From Adineta ricciae (lineage: Eukaryota > Rotifera > Eurotatoria > Adinetida > Adinetidae), in contig CAJNOJ010000208.1 of assembly GCA_905250025.1 (NCBI GenBank), forward strand, positions 1-64,000: 64,000 nucleotides of DNA, written 5' to 3'. A program made the translations under genes and the position numbers. Positions 21,222 through 32,266 of the stretch are shown one piece after another. Positions within the stretch are counted from its first letter, which is position 1, and each line of letters opens with the position of its first letter. The notes under the pieces were generated by a model. The model was not told the origin of the DNA and did no database searches. It worked only from the letters and a program-made list of their open reading frames with translations.

Positions 21222-21874
21222 TTAGTTTCTTGGAAGAGCATATTTTCTTACAGACATGAGCGCTTTACGATCAAATTCTGCTCGATTGTACATAAATTCT
21301 CCAGCTATTTCTGAAGAAAAACAAAAATACGTTTAAAAAAAAAGACATCAAGAACATATCAGTATAACTAACCGTGGTTTAGTATAAATTGAAGGTTAGG
21401 ATGGTCAATATAATCGACAAGAGCTCTGATGATTTCAACTAATGAACGTCTAGGACTCCATAGAAGATCGCGTTTCACCGTTTCCGAAGACAGACGACCT
21501 GAATGAAAAATAAATTTGGTATTTTCGTTCAAGATTAAATCTAATTGAATTTACTCACCATCATCTGTAACACTTATATGATAAATAGGAGTAAGAAAGC
21601 GTATTTCAGGCGGGTCTGATGGATACATTGCTGGCAGCGCTATTTCTATTCGAAAGGAACCTTCTCTGTATATGGCTGAATTGGGAAATATTCGTCCTAT
21701 GATGGTAAGACGGTTTGAGCTGACACCGGTAATTTTTTCATTATCATCATCGTCGTCATCATTATCGAATGGTGAGCGTTCTAAGACAAATTTAACGTCG
21801 CTATTGGCATCCTGACATAATTTTAACTTTGTAATTTGGAAGTAAAGCTCTTTGTTTAGCCGTGATCCAAACAT
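21222..21874 (-). CDS. Ubiquitin-conjugating-enzyme-like (UEV-type) protein lacking the catalytic cysteine
   Basis: Three exons (21559-21874, 21373-21498, 21222-21310) with 60- and 62-bp introns give 176 aa. The start is the ATG of MFGSRLNKEL, a normal E2 first helix. An acceptor-like TTTGTTTTTAG upstream suggests a 5' UTR intron. The E2 fold is clear: FRIEIALPAMYPSDPPEIRFLTPIYH, then LLWSPRRSLVEIIRALV. An acidic insert (DNDDDDDDNE) lies near residue 40. Where active E2s have HPN..G.ICLDIL, this protein has YHISVTDDGRLSSETVKRDL, so the catalytic Cys and the HPN motif are gone. It is probably a non-catalytic E2 variant that presents or positions ubiquitin (UEV-like). Partner unknown. Confidence 0.78.
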
Positions 21875-23265
21875 TATACTCAACACGATGTCGTCTAATA
21901 CAGTTTTGTATTTTTGATTGATTACTAAAAACAAATGAAATAGCTACAGATTTTCTTGTACTTCCTATAGCCTTATCTGTACCTTCTCACGCTACGATGT
22001 GAATAACAGAATGAAAAGTGTAGTTCATTTCTATTATTTTCTTTCTTTTCTGTTTGCGTAGTGCACCATACCACGCAGCACAGGTAGTCATAATTTTCTG
22101 TCGCCAAAGCTATTTGTTGGAAATTACCAAGTTGTATATACATATGTATTTTTATTATCCTTGTGATCATACAAAAAGTTGGATTCTTGCATTTTCTAAG
22201 GGTGATTAGGATATGGTTAAGACACAGATATTATATCTAGCTGTAGTTGGAAAACACAAGGCGCAAAGTATGGTATGTTGCTAAGTAGTTGACTTATTAA
22301 TACCAAGAACGTTGAGATTTCGCACTATGCATAAACATTTCATGAAACTAAAAACTGAACATTTATTCTACGCTACTTGCGACATTGCTTTTCGTAATGC
22401 CGCTGAACAACTAGTTTTCGAAAAACTACTGGGAAAACAGTGTAAACGTTCAAACAACGGCGAAGGATGAAATCCTTAACATCAGTACATTGCTAAAGCT
22501 ACGAAATACAGAGTCATAATGCATCCAACTGAGACAACTCGCATTGTTTTATGGCATGGCAATACCAATGTGTAGAAAATGTGAAAGTTTCACGAGATTT
22601 GTTCGGAAAATAACGATGAGTACTCGCGGAAATGTATAATAACTTAGATTTTGACGTAATTGTCGATCGATGATGGGATGAAAAACATAAGGAGAATACT
22701 ATAGACGAAAATGACACATTTGATGTTTCGCGTCGTTCAAAGCCGCAGAAGAATGAGAAGCTTGTAGAATTCTTTTCTGCAGAACTCATTTTGCCTTAGT
22801 TACAAGCGGAGTAGAAAACATGCATCTTAGTCTACGGTTACACTCTGTTTGTGACAGGGAAAAGGTGGCGATGCAGCAATACTTCACACAATGAGATAGA
22901 TTGACTAAAAGCGTTAGCAGACTTGAAATGTCGCCACAGTGATGCATCGCATAAAATCACACTACGTGTATAAGATTACCTCACGGTAATAGTCTTCTCT
23001 CACGAATAATTTAACATTCTGACTATGATTTGAATATAGAATGTAAAAATGTGGCAGTACTAGAAATTATGTTTAATGAATCATCCTGTATTATTTTGCA
23101 CGAAACTGGACCTATAATATATGCAGTGGTAGTATAGGAACAAATCATGAGTATATTGCATATGAAACGAGCTCTTATTACCGATTCAGATTATTATTTT
23201 GTTTTTTTCCTATTCTCATCTAAAGTGCATATGTTTATAATTTGAAGAGCAAATGCAAAATGAAT
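21875..23265. other. Intergenic, 1.4 kb
   Basis: No supported gene. A 91-codon frame with a true ATG at 22514-22789 (-) has no recognisable domain or splice partner. Sequence is AT-rich without visible repeats. Confidence 0.4.
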
Positions 23266-24360
23266 TTATTTCGTAAATTCTATGCATAAATTATCAATTC
23301 CAAACGATGTTTCTCTGCCTTTCGCATTTGACTTCGAATCCTCAGCTGAGAAAGAGACAGTTTCCAGGAATGACCAATCCAGATCTACACGTTGCGATTG
23401 CATTTGTAATGTGATTCTTCGTGTATTGGAAATCGTTCCACCGCGCTTGCCTGTAATTTCTAATATAAGATTGTTGTTCCAAGCAGATGCTACTATCAAC
23501 GATTTCAAACTAAAACTCTTAGCAGCGTTATTGATCATGTGTAGATTTTGACCATCTTTATTCACTGCAATAAAATGACCACTTGTCAGGGCATTAGAAT
23601 AGCCTGATGAGCCATTAATCTGCTCATGATAAGTGACATTCATGTAATTTGCATTTACCCATTGAAAACCAGAGTATCCAGGTGGAATGGGTTGTGGTAT
23701 GCGGACAGCATTAAGAATATTATCAAACGTTATTAACCTTGGACATTCTTCGTAAAAAGAAAATAATACGAATAGTGAGACAAAACAATGTAACATTACT
23801 CGGTTGGACAGAAGTCGTGGTTGTAGTTGACCACGGTATCGATGTCGTTGATGTAACTACTATACCAAAAAGAATTGTAAAAGTTTTCGATAAAACGTTA
23901 CCATTGGACGGCAATACCTGTTTGTTGAGTTGTCGCTATTTATAGAGAAAGATTGTAATTGAGAAAGATTAGTTCTGTATTTACTTGTCGTTGGTGGACA
24001 CACCCGTTGATCAATCATTGACACAGGATAACAAACCGGTGCATTTTGACATCGAGGATGATGAACACAGACCGTATCCGACGACTGACAAGTGTTATTT
24101 GCAGAATTGCATGATGAAAGATGCGAACAACTTGGCCAAAGAAAACCGCATACACCAGCGTTGTCAGCATTCACCATATGAAAACAACCGCAGGCACTAT
24201 TGACCGAACATTGCCCGTATTGATCAACATTCTGACATACTTGAGATTTCACTCGAACTGTCATACTAAAATGAAAAATTCGGAACCAACTTTAAAATAA
24301 TGAAGATAGCACTCACCTGAGCAGAAAGAGTGCGAAATACGAGATGGTGGTTTTCATCAT
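23266..24360 (-). CDS. Secreted two-domain protein: Cys-rich domain, Thr-rich linker, beta-sandwich-like domain
   Basis: Five exons (24317-24360, 23985-24265, 23918-23935, 23800-23859, 23266-23747) give 294 aa; introns are 49-58 bp. The N-terminal signal peptide is MMKTTISYFALFLLS. A domain with about 14 cysteines follows (QYGQCSVNSACGCFH through DQRVCPP). A Thr-rich linker is encoded partly by an 18-bp micro-exon. The C-terminal domain begins CPRLITFDNI and contains PIPPGYSGFQWVNANYMNV and SFGIDNLCIEFTK. That domain resembles secreted jelly-roll or lectin-like modules in fungi and oomycetes, but no family can be named with confidence. A role in carbohydrate or surface binding is inference. 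Confidence 0.68.
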
Positions 24361-24579
24361 ATTGAATGATTGATATGCAAACGATATCGAACTGATACCA
24401 ATTTAAGAAGAAACGAAATATGCCGAGTAATTCTACATATCATGTTTCACATGTTTATTCGAGCCACGTAAAAAACAATAAGATTTATATAAGATTACGA
24501 AAAAAACGCGAGATAATGAAGATCAGCATGTGACTCTTTCAAAGTGAGAATACCGCGTTTCAATATGATTCGAATTGTC

Positions 24580-26344
24580 TTACAATTTTATCGTTACAAT
24601 ATTCCTGTCTTGAACTAAATCACAGATGAAAATCTTTCCTTGGCAATATTGTTCGTTATTCTTATGGATATATTTAAAGATAAATTCGCAGATGAAATCA
24701 GCGATAACCATCCAACTAATTCCCGATCCTGAAAGAATCGAACAGTACAGACTATCGGTCTAAGTTCACCGAATGAAAACTCACCAATAGCTAAAAACAG
24801 ATAATACAAATCGAATCCTCCCACTTCGCCAGTGATTGCCAATACAAAACGAAGTCCATACATTTTGGTCAACGTGCGATATTCAATTCCGTTGACACGA
24901 TATTTGTTCACATATCTAAAACCAAGAACGATGTAGTAGCAAAGAGGAACTAATGAACGTCCTACCGGTAATTGATTCCTGGTGAAAAAAGATCATCTCC
25001 ATCTTGCAACAATTTGAAAGAGTAAGTAGGAAAACATCCGGTACGGTCGATTTCGAAATCGAAATTACACTTCCAGTTTTGTTTGATCTCGATTAAACCA
25101 CCCTAGTGGAATTCAAAGGAGAATATGTAACAAAATACGGAGTCATTCCAGTATTACATGAGAATACAATGCCGTCAGATTCTTTGTGGAATCTTCCTTG
25201 TGAAGTCTTTCTAGAATATAACCAATACGAAAAATCGGACAACGTGCAGCAGTATCAGGATTGAACCGACAGGAGAATTCTGTGTCAACCTTCACAGTTC
25301 GTCTATAGAAATCAACGAAAATGAGTGTCAACGAAAATAAGAGAGAAAAGCCAACATACAGTTTTATGTTGAATTCGCCGAACGACACGATTGTTTTAAT
25401 AAAAACAGTAAAATTCTGCAGATCACTCACATCAAGTTGATCGTCTCTAAAACAAAACTAAATCTAGACTTTTCTATTTGGAATTAATCGAACATCGCAC
25501 GTCGAATTGGTTAGTTCTTCAGGACACCAAGCATTTATTTCACAGACGCGTTTTGTTCGATCTTCAAAACTCGGCACACATTTTCCCGTTTGAAAACCTA
25601 CGTATAAAAACTGCATAGTATAAGACAACAAGCATCGATCTGCATATCTATTTACCAAATGTATTATTTGTTGGTTTTCCTTGTTTACAAGGATTATTTA
25701 TTTCATTACAAAACAATTGTTCATTCAACGCCTACATTTTCACACATATGTATGCGATGTTTGTTACAACTGAATTGCAAACTTACACTCGGACAGACAC
25801 TGAGTGTTTGGTCGTAAGTAATTGTTTTGCGAGTGGCAATGAAGAACGTATTTTCTTCCTGTAATCATAGAATTCATTTGGGTAAGGAAAATAGAGTGCT
25901 GAGTGATACATACGATTGGTGGAATAGCGAATTCACTTGCATCCCATAAGACTTGCGTTTGATTGTCTAAATATATATTCAAAGAAAATCATCCTATATC
26001 TGTGAAATGTCTGCTGAGATACCAGGGAGAAATAATGGATTCCCTACTACAACACGTCCGATTCCTTTGACTTTAATAATGCTTGAGCCATGCGGTTCTT
26101 GAAACCGTTGGTATCCTTTCCTTCTCCAGACAATATAGCTAAGAAAGATAATTGAGATCATGGAATAAAGCAAAACGTCTGTGACTACTAACAGAAAGAT
26201 ATAGGATAAAACAATAAGTTGAAGTACACGATGTAGTATGCCGACGAACGTGCGTTGTACTTCGATTTCTCGTACACTCGAGTAGTTGAAAAAGAAAGCG
26301 GAAATTCTCGATGAGAATTTATGCAACTTTTCTGATACGGCCAT
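24580..26344 (-). CDS. P2X purinoceptor (ATP-gated cation channel)
   Basis: Eleven exons join in frame to 404 aa, with ten introns of 50-58 bp: 26193-26344, 26023-26138, 25914-25966, 25787-25858, 25656-25731, 25470-25597, 25360-25415, 25158-25302, 24966-25102, 24785-24915, 24580-24728. TM1 (VLQLIVLSYIFLYIVW) leads into RKGYQ and the ATP-contacting KVKG. Ectodomain landmarks follow: CEINAWCPEE, NFTVFIK, CPIFRIGYI, GGLIEIKQNWKCNFD, then SPGINYRY (the NxR ATP site) and LTKMYGLRF (last ATP-binding Lys). TM2 is LYYLFLAIGSGISWMVIADF. Most conserved ectodomain cysteines are present. The protein should form a trimeric channel at the plasma membrane. The usual GKAGKFD before TM2 is changed to GEVGGFD. 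Confidence 0.92.
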
Positions 26345-26692
26345 TGATTAAATAAAACTACATTGAACTATACGCAAAGGAAAATGTATACTTGTGAAAA
26401 TTCTTCTGAAAGATATTTGATTCTTTCACTCGGTAGTTATTCCGTCTTGCTTTTGTTAACGTAGACATCAATCTGCTCAGTGTTCAACAAGAAAGAAAAA
26501 ACAACAACATTGATTATTTCTGTTATATGAAAATCAAACAGAAAAGTCAGTCATCTGATCAGTTATTCTCACTTGTGAATGCAAACAAATATGACTCATC
26601 GGTTTTGTCAGATGCAGTTTCCACTTTATATTAAAAGGAATAAACAAAACACAAAAAAGAGTCTTTTAGTCGGCTGCACCTATCATTTAGAC
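26345..26692. other. Intergenic
   Basis: Nothing supported. It lies between the P2X promoter side and the 3' end of the NTPase gene. Confidence 0.45.
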
Positions 26693-28195
26693 TTAGTCTT
26701 CTTTCAGAACTTCGGTTTCGACGATCTTGCGCACAGCTTCTAGATCGTCCTCAGTGGCAATGAATGGTGGATTTCGTTTGGTACAAACTGTATTCATACG
26801 TTGAATTAATTTCTTGAAAAATATATTTAAATCACGAGGATGCCGTAGGAGCCGTATGTATTTGCTGCATAACTTCTCGTCGCCAAATAACGAACATATA
26901 TCTGGTAAGGGACGGCATTGATGTTTTGCTTGTTTTCGTAAGTGATCCAAAACATAATCGGCATAATTAATCAGCTTGAGTTCGTCCCATTCTAATTTAG
27001 TGACAGGAATCTTATCTTGCCGACTCCACGAAATTTTAAATGGAGCTCTCGGTATTTCCGGAATAAAGAAATGAAAGGAAAGCTTATTGAATTTATTACC
27101 TCCTTTACCCCAATTACCCAATACCATTTGCAGAACTTCATCATTAACTGAAGAGTTCACAAACGTTTGCAATGCGCTGAAGTTGATGTCTTGTTTATCG
27201 AAAAAAATCTCTGTTTCATCAAGCGAATCCATTATCACCGTTATACCAATATCCATCATGTTGAGAAAGTTCACAAGTATGCGTAATTGATCACGATAAG
27301 AACGCTCTAGTAGTGATGCTAAATCGTATCCGGTTTTAACCTTCATTGCTACTAGTACTTTGAGTGCATCCGTATTTGTGCGGTCCAGTTTGACTCTAAT
27401 ATCTTGATGTTTCGCGGTCAAATCATCGAACACTTCTTTGTCGAGGATTGGTTCCGAAATGGCATCATCACACAATTTTCTACTCCAAAAAAACCAAGTA
27501 GAAGTCTTTGTTTCAGGAAGTAATAGTTCAACCATGTTGCATAAAGTTTGGGAATTCTTTGTTGAAGAAAATCCTAATAGAGCAGCAATATCTTTACGGA
27601 TTTGTAAGGTAAGTTGATGAATGTTTTGTTTTACGATTGGAAAGTATTTTTCGTCAACAAGAAGTGCCGACATTTCAGTTAACATAACATGCAGAAAGTC
27701 TTACGTTGACCAAAGGTTACGAATCTGTTCAAAACCATGTTTAGTATCATTGGAGTGGGTATTTTTAATGAAGTTATCTAAATAAGTTGTAATATCTACT
27801 CCATAGATTTTCACCAGCATATGCTTCTCGAGAGGAAGCCGAGAGAGTACACATTGTCTAATCTGTGTTTTACCAGCACCTCGGGCTGCCAGAATTATTC
27901 TTGACTCAATCGATGCAGTATTATCAGGTGGTAAAATATTCATCGCATCATAAAACACACGACATTCGCTGTTGGCAGTATTAGATTGCTCTGCACTACG
28001 GATCAGTAACGGATTGCTAACACCCATAAGACCGTAATATATGTTGAAATCACGTTGGAAAACTCCAGTTAAATTGCATGCATCTGGTGTTTTATTAGAC
28101 CATATCCAATACATTAAGAGCGCAATAATTACGGTCACCACCGATGGTAGGACGAATTTTTTGGTTGTAGTTTGTCTAAGTTCGTTGGGAACCAT
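26693..28195 (-). pseudogene. Membrane-anchored P-loop NTPase (STAND/KAP-like) interrupted by one in-frame stop
   Basis: From the ATG at 28195 the frame encodes 164 aa, then a TAA (27701-27703), then 335 more codons in the same frame to a normal stop at 26693. The first part has a membrane span (PSVVTVIIALLMYWIW, residues 17-32) and a Walker A (AARGAGKT, 103-110). The second part has a Walker B-like VIMDSLDET and alpha-helical sequence. No in-frame intron could be found that removes the TAA: GTAAG lies across it, but there is no phase-compatible acceptor. The gene may be a young pseudogene, a null allele, a stop-readthrough case or a sequencing error. An acceptor TTCTCATTGCAG just before the ATG suggests a 5' intron. 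NTPases of this type usually act as signalling or scaffold ATPases; function here is unknown. Confidence 0.65.
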
Positions 28196-28591
28196 GCTCT
28201 GCAATGAGAAGAAAAAGGACGATTTATGCCTCAACTGGTTGCGTTCTGTGATAATTTTATTCCGCTATGCTTCGGCCAGTAGTGTCAAAGTTGAAAGATG
28301 AATTCAAGTTTCAAGTTATACATATACGCAACATAATGCGTGTGTGGGCATTGGATAATTCCCAGCATATGAAATACACGTGAAAGGAAAATCCGATATA
28401 TGTTGCAATGGATATCTATGTAGTCAAAACTAAGAAATGATACTAATGCTTAATAGTTCGTACAAGACATTCGGAACAAAAATTGATGCGCTTGGATTAT
28501 CCGACATTGCGCGTTGATAGTGTTATTTGCACGCAGTATATAAAACTCGATTCGCGATGCTATATTTAGTACAACAGTCTTCTTTTTCGTT
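28196..28591. other. Intergenic
   Basis: Spacer between the NTPase 5' side and the 3' end of the acetyltransferase. A TATATAAAACTC element near 28539 is TATA-like. Nothing else supported. Confidence 0.4.
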
Positions 28592-29296
28592 TTATCCAAC
28601 ATTATGAGACATCACTGAAGGCCAAAGAAAAAGTGTTGCCGTGAACGGAACAAATCCTTCGGAGATTTTCTGATTCCAATCAGCAATCGGTTGAAATTGA
28701 TTTTTCCGAAAACAATTCGCTGATGCCGCATTACAATAAGGTGCTACGATAACAAGTGTGCACAGTCCTTGACTACTTTGCAGTTTAGCAAGGTTAATTA
28801 AATGTGTCGCGATGCCTCGTCGATGATAATTCTTGTTAACACCTATTTGTTTGATGTAATGAATCGCCGGAGATGAGGTCCATTGTATCCATTGTTGATC
28901 AGTTATTGAATTCTTGTCGAGAATAAGTTCTCCATGTTGGGAATCTGTGTCTTTATGAAAATATTCGATGGATGTTAATAATAAATAACCTGCTAATCGA
29001 TTTTCAGCAGTATCCACGATGCAGATTAATGTTGATTGCGGAGATGACAGAATATCTTTGAGTTTTTCTAATGACCATTGATGAACAAGAAAACCAGCTT
29101 CATCTGTAGAGTTCTTCATATTTTCGAATAATAAACTTGATTGACATTGAATCACTAATTGGGATATTCGATCGAGTTCAACATGATTTCTATTGATGAC
29201 ATATCCAATTAAATATTCGCTGAAATCTTCCTTGCAAACCAAACCATTGTGCAAATCGTCCTCGAATAACGATCGTACATCCATTTTATCGGCCAT
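28592..29296 (-). CDS. GNAT-family N-acetyltransferase
   Basis: Single exon, 234 aa, ATG at 29296. The acetyl-CoA-binding motif A is visible as IKQIGVNKNYHRRGIATHLI (about residues 148-167), with the R/Q-x-x-G-x-G/A signature RRGIAT. Motif D/B-like NAASANCFRKNQFQPI follows, and the central strand LICIVDTAENRLAGYLLL precedes it. Members transfer acetyl from acetyl-CoA to amines of small molecules or proteins. The long N-terminal helical part (about 85 residues) has no match I recognise. Substrate unknown; no targeting signal. Confidence 0.82.
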   Translation of the reverse strand: MADKMDVRSLFEDDLHNGLVCKEDFSEYLIGYVINRNHVELDRISQLVIQCQSSLLFENMKNSTDEAGFLVHQWSLEKLKDILSSPQSTLICIVDTAENRLAGYLLLTSIEYFHKDTDSQHGELILDKNSITDQQWIQWTSSPAIHYIKQIGVNKNYHRRGIATHLINLAKLQSSQGLCTLVIVAPYCNAASANCFRKNQFQPIADWNQKISEGFVPFTATLFLWPSVMSHNVG

Positions 29297-29689
29297 CCTT
29301 GCTTTTCTTCTCTACGCATGGTTTTAAAACATAGATAACTCGTTTTGTCGTTCTGTCGATTGTGAGAAAAGAATCACGTTGCTTAATCGATCCGAAGTTT
29401 GTTTTATCACATGTTTTTTTTCACGTGGAGTTGTTTATTTTTCATCTAATCAGCGAAGTTTAAATACTTAAGACCTAGACTGGTAAACACGAACATTGTC
29501 TTAGGAATCTTCGTAGCGCTCGAATATTTTCTTTGTTTTTCTCTTGGTAGTTATGATGTTCTGATTTTGAATTAGATGCGGGATGCCAATTCTATCTGAA
29601 CTTGCTTTTCAAAATAAACTCTAAGAACGTCACGAGCTTGCTGAACCCAAAACGATCAAATCAATGATTTGAATTCATTTTCTTTTCGA
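29297..29689. other. Intergenic
   Basis: AT-rich spacer, nothing supported. Confidence 0.45.
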
Positions 29690-30048
29690 TTAAAACACTC
29701 GGCTGAATTGAAGTTCATCATCACCCAATTCGAGTAGCATCCCTGTTATTTTGCCTTTGTCATTTTCATTGCCATCTGACAACTGTTGAATTATTGGGGA
29801 AATACATTCACCGAATGCTTGTTTTCCTTCTCGCTTTGTCGTTGCAGTTTGAAGAAGACTTTTGGAGTTCGCCCATTGCTGCCATTTGTAACATCTCAAA
29901 GAATAACTTAAACTTACCTATGTGTTTTGATTCAAACTATATCAACTGCATGTGGATCAAATACTCGTTGCAATTGTTCGACTTGAGATACATCAATCCA
30001 TGCTAATCTTATACATGCTGAGCAGGCACGATTAGGACGGGAAGCCAT
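29690..30048 (-). CDS. Small protein consisting mainly of a PABC/MLLE peptide-binding domain
   Basis: A two-exon model (29938-30048, 29690-29878) with a 59-bp intron gives 99 aa. The C-terminal 60 residues match the MLLE domain at the end of poly(A)-binding protein and the ligase UBR5: KQAFGECISPIIQQL followed by GKITGMLLELGDDELQ. The hallmark KITGMLLE is intact. The N-terminal exon contains a CSAC pair but no RNA-recognition motif. In PABP this domain binds PAM2 peptides of translation and deadenylation factors. A free MLLE protein could compete for PAM2 partners. The first exon and its donor (GTTTGA) are less certain than the domain. Confidence 0.55.
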
Positions 30049-30721
30049 TTTGTATTGCAGATAAAGATTTTAAAAAAATTGTTTCTTTTTATTCTACGTG
30101 TTCGATAGACGCGATGAATCATACATCAATTAAGAAATAATGTCGGACTCGAAAAAATCATTCATGTTCGGAGCGGTAGTTGCTACCGTGGAAAACGAAA
30201 CATTATATTTAACTTATATCTGTCACTTCGAAAAGGCTAATTTGCAGTTGTATTGTTTCCAGCGTCGTTTCGTGCATGCAAACATCTGAACAAACGAAAC
30301 TATGGCGACGAGATAGACAAGAGGAGCATGAATACACTTTTTGCCAGAAAAAAAAACAGTGATCACATGTTTGCTGCATGATGGAATGTAAAAGTCGTCA
30401 ATTCTAAAGATAAGAACAAAAACAATTATAAACGGGTTGAAGCGTTTTGCGACAAACTAAAACTTCTCGGTAAATACTTCACCTATAGAACGTATACGGT
30501 TATATATTTGTCGCCGAAAATTCTCACAAACAGTCTGATGGCTTGAGTTTGTGAGAACGACGTACAGCCTGAGCAGAAAGAACTCTTCTCTCATGACAAA
30601 AAAACGCACTCCCTTCTTTATTATATTATAGATATCTCTGACCGATCTTACTGAACAATTCGCACACCACATCCTTTATTATTTCAGCATTAAGTGTTAG
30701 AATCAACTGCAACGTATATAT
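30049..30721. other. Intergenic between divergent genes
   Basis: No supported gene; a 71-codon frame at 30457-30672 (-) looks random. GTATATATATGG directly before the Hint gene ATG may be TATA-like or a coincidence of AT content. Confidence 0.4.
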
Positions 30722-31537
30722 ATGGCTAGCTCAACTACCATGAATATATCAACCCTCATATGCGCCATAATTGTGGCACTGCTTATCAAAACCAACGAAA
30801 TATCTGCTGCTTCCCAAACTTATGATTCCACTTGCAGTTGTCTTTCGCTCAACGGCAGTGTTTGCATGCACTATTCATGCAAAACAACAGTATCAATATC
30901 CTGTTTCGCTAGTGTGAGTCGTGTCGAACTTCCAGATGGATCGTCAAAATCTGTGTCTCATCTACAAATCGGCGATCGTGTACGAGTGAATAAAAACCAC
31001 ACCTACGAGCCAGTTATTGCTTTCATTCATGCAAAACAACATGGTCTCTTCGACTTCCTTCAAATCACCACCCGTTCACTTCTCTCCAACTCAACTTCCG
31101 TTTTGCTCGTGTCTCCGGATCATCTCGTATTCGACTTCGATTCGAACATTGCTCGTTTTGCAGGCAAATTTCTTGTGGGCGATCGACTTCAGTTCATTGA
31201 AAATGAACAGACAGTGCCTGGTGAGATCATTAGCATAAAACTGATCAAAGCACAAGGATACTATGCACCTCTCACTCCATCTGGAACTATCGTTGTCGAC
31301 GGTGTTGTTTCGTCAAACTATGCTACTGTGAGCAACCATGCTCTGGCTCACTTCTTCATGGGTGCATATCGGTGGTGGGTGAATGTTGTAGGCTCGCCCT
31401 CACCGTCTGAGAAGGTGCACTGGTTAGTGGATGTGATGCAGTATATTGAAGGTATGATTCGATGGTGTGGTGCAGAGATCTGGAGTGGCTATGAAGTATA
31501 TGATGGTGTGTTTCAAGTGTCATCCATTGTGATGTGA
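30722..31537 (+). CDS. Secreted Hog/Hint-domain protein without Hedgehog domain, copy 1
   Basis: Single exon, 271 aa. A signal peptide (ISTLICAIIVALLIKTNEISAA) is followed by about 30 Cys-rich residues and then a Hint module of the Hedgehog C-terminal (Hog) type. Its landmarks are SCFASVSRVELPDG (nucleophile Cys near 61), LQIGDRVRV, VSPDHLVF (His near 134), VGDRLQF and the Hog-typical APLTPSGTIVVDGV. Hint modules splice or cleave themselves at the residue before the first Cys. In Hedgehog they attach cholesterol. Here the segment before Cys61 would be a short Cys-rich peptide. The usual ASCYA after VDGV is SSNYA. Copy 2 is 1545 bp downstream. Confidence 0.82.
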   Translation: MASSTTMNISTLICAIIVALLIKTNEISAASQTYDSTCSCLSLNGSVCMHYSCKTTVSISCFASVSRVELPDGSSKSVSHLQIGDRVRVNKNHTYEPVIAFIHAKQHGLFDFLQITTRSLLSNSTSVLLVSPDHLVFDFDSNIARFAGKFLVGDRLQFIENEQTVPGEIISIKLIKAQGYYAPLTPSGTIVVDGVVSSNYATVSNHALAHFFMGAYRWWVNVVGSPSPSEKVHWLVDVMQYIEGMIRWCGAEIWSGYEVYDGVFQVSSIVM

Positions 31538-32266
31538 GGTTCAATGAACATCGTATGTGGTGAGAATAAGAAACATTGAACACATCATTTTTTTCTATAT
31601 CTTCGAGATCATATATTCTGCCCCATGGAAAAGCTTTTCTTTCTTATAAAATGTTCTTCATCGCGTTTCAGTACGTTTCTATTTGTTTAAATACTTCAGT
31701 CGGAAATACTCTGCTGTTCGATTTTTAGCTGCTAGAAGAAATCGCTGATAAGAGTATATCCACTAGCTTTTTACAATATATGCAAGATTCGGAAGATGCA
31801 TATCACGGAAAAAAAGTCACTTTCCAACATAGAGAATAAAAAAACTGTTGTTATGTAGGTATTTGTAGACATCTTTTCACGTGGCCACCTTGAATAAACT
31901 GTCATAGTGCTTTTGAAACAGAACAGCTTTCGGAGAAAGAATTCTCCTTCGTAAATAATGACCTGATAAGAACACAATCAAAGCTATTTTAGAACTTAAA
32001 AAAAAGATTCTTGAATTATTCTGAACGCTATTCCAACCTAATATCAATACGAAATAATAGAATTCAGTACCAGATCTCTTTACAGTTTTTAAACTTGAAT
32101 TCCTATGCTTTTACACGAGCATAGTATATCATGAAATGGGCAAATTTCAACGTTCAGTTTTTAATAGCTGAGTATATATTGTCATCTACCACTACTCTTC
32201 CTTTTCAGATTTTCTATAAACTTTATTTTAATTCTCCGCCGTTCTCCTATATTATTGCTTTCATAA
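31538..32266. other. Intergenic between tandem Hint genes
   Basis: AT-rich spacer, nothing supported. The 3' flank of copy 1 is similar to that of copy 2 for only a few bases. Confidence 0.45.

Noticed and set aside
22514..22789. 91-codon frame with a true ATG on the minus strand
   Set aside because: No family resemblance, no upstream or downstream exon, low-complexity Ser/Phe content.
27686..27703. Intron explanation for the stop in the P-loop NTPase (GTAAGA overlaps the TAA)
   Set aside because: No acceptor in the following 150 bp restores the original frame, and both halves are already in the same frame.
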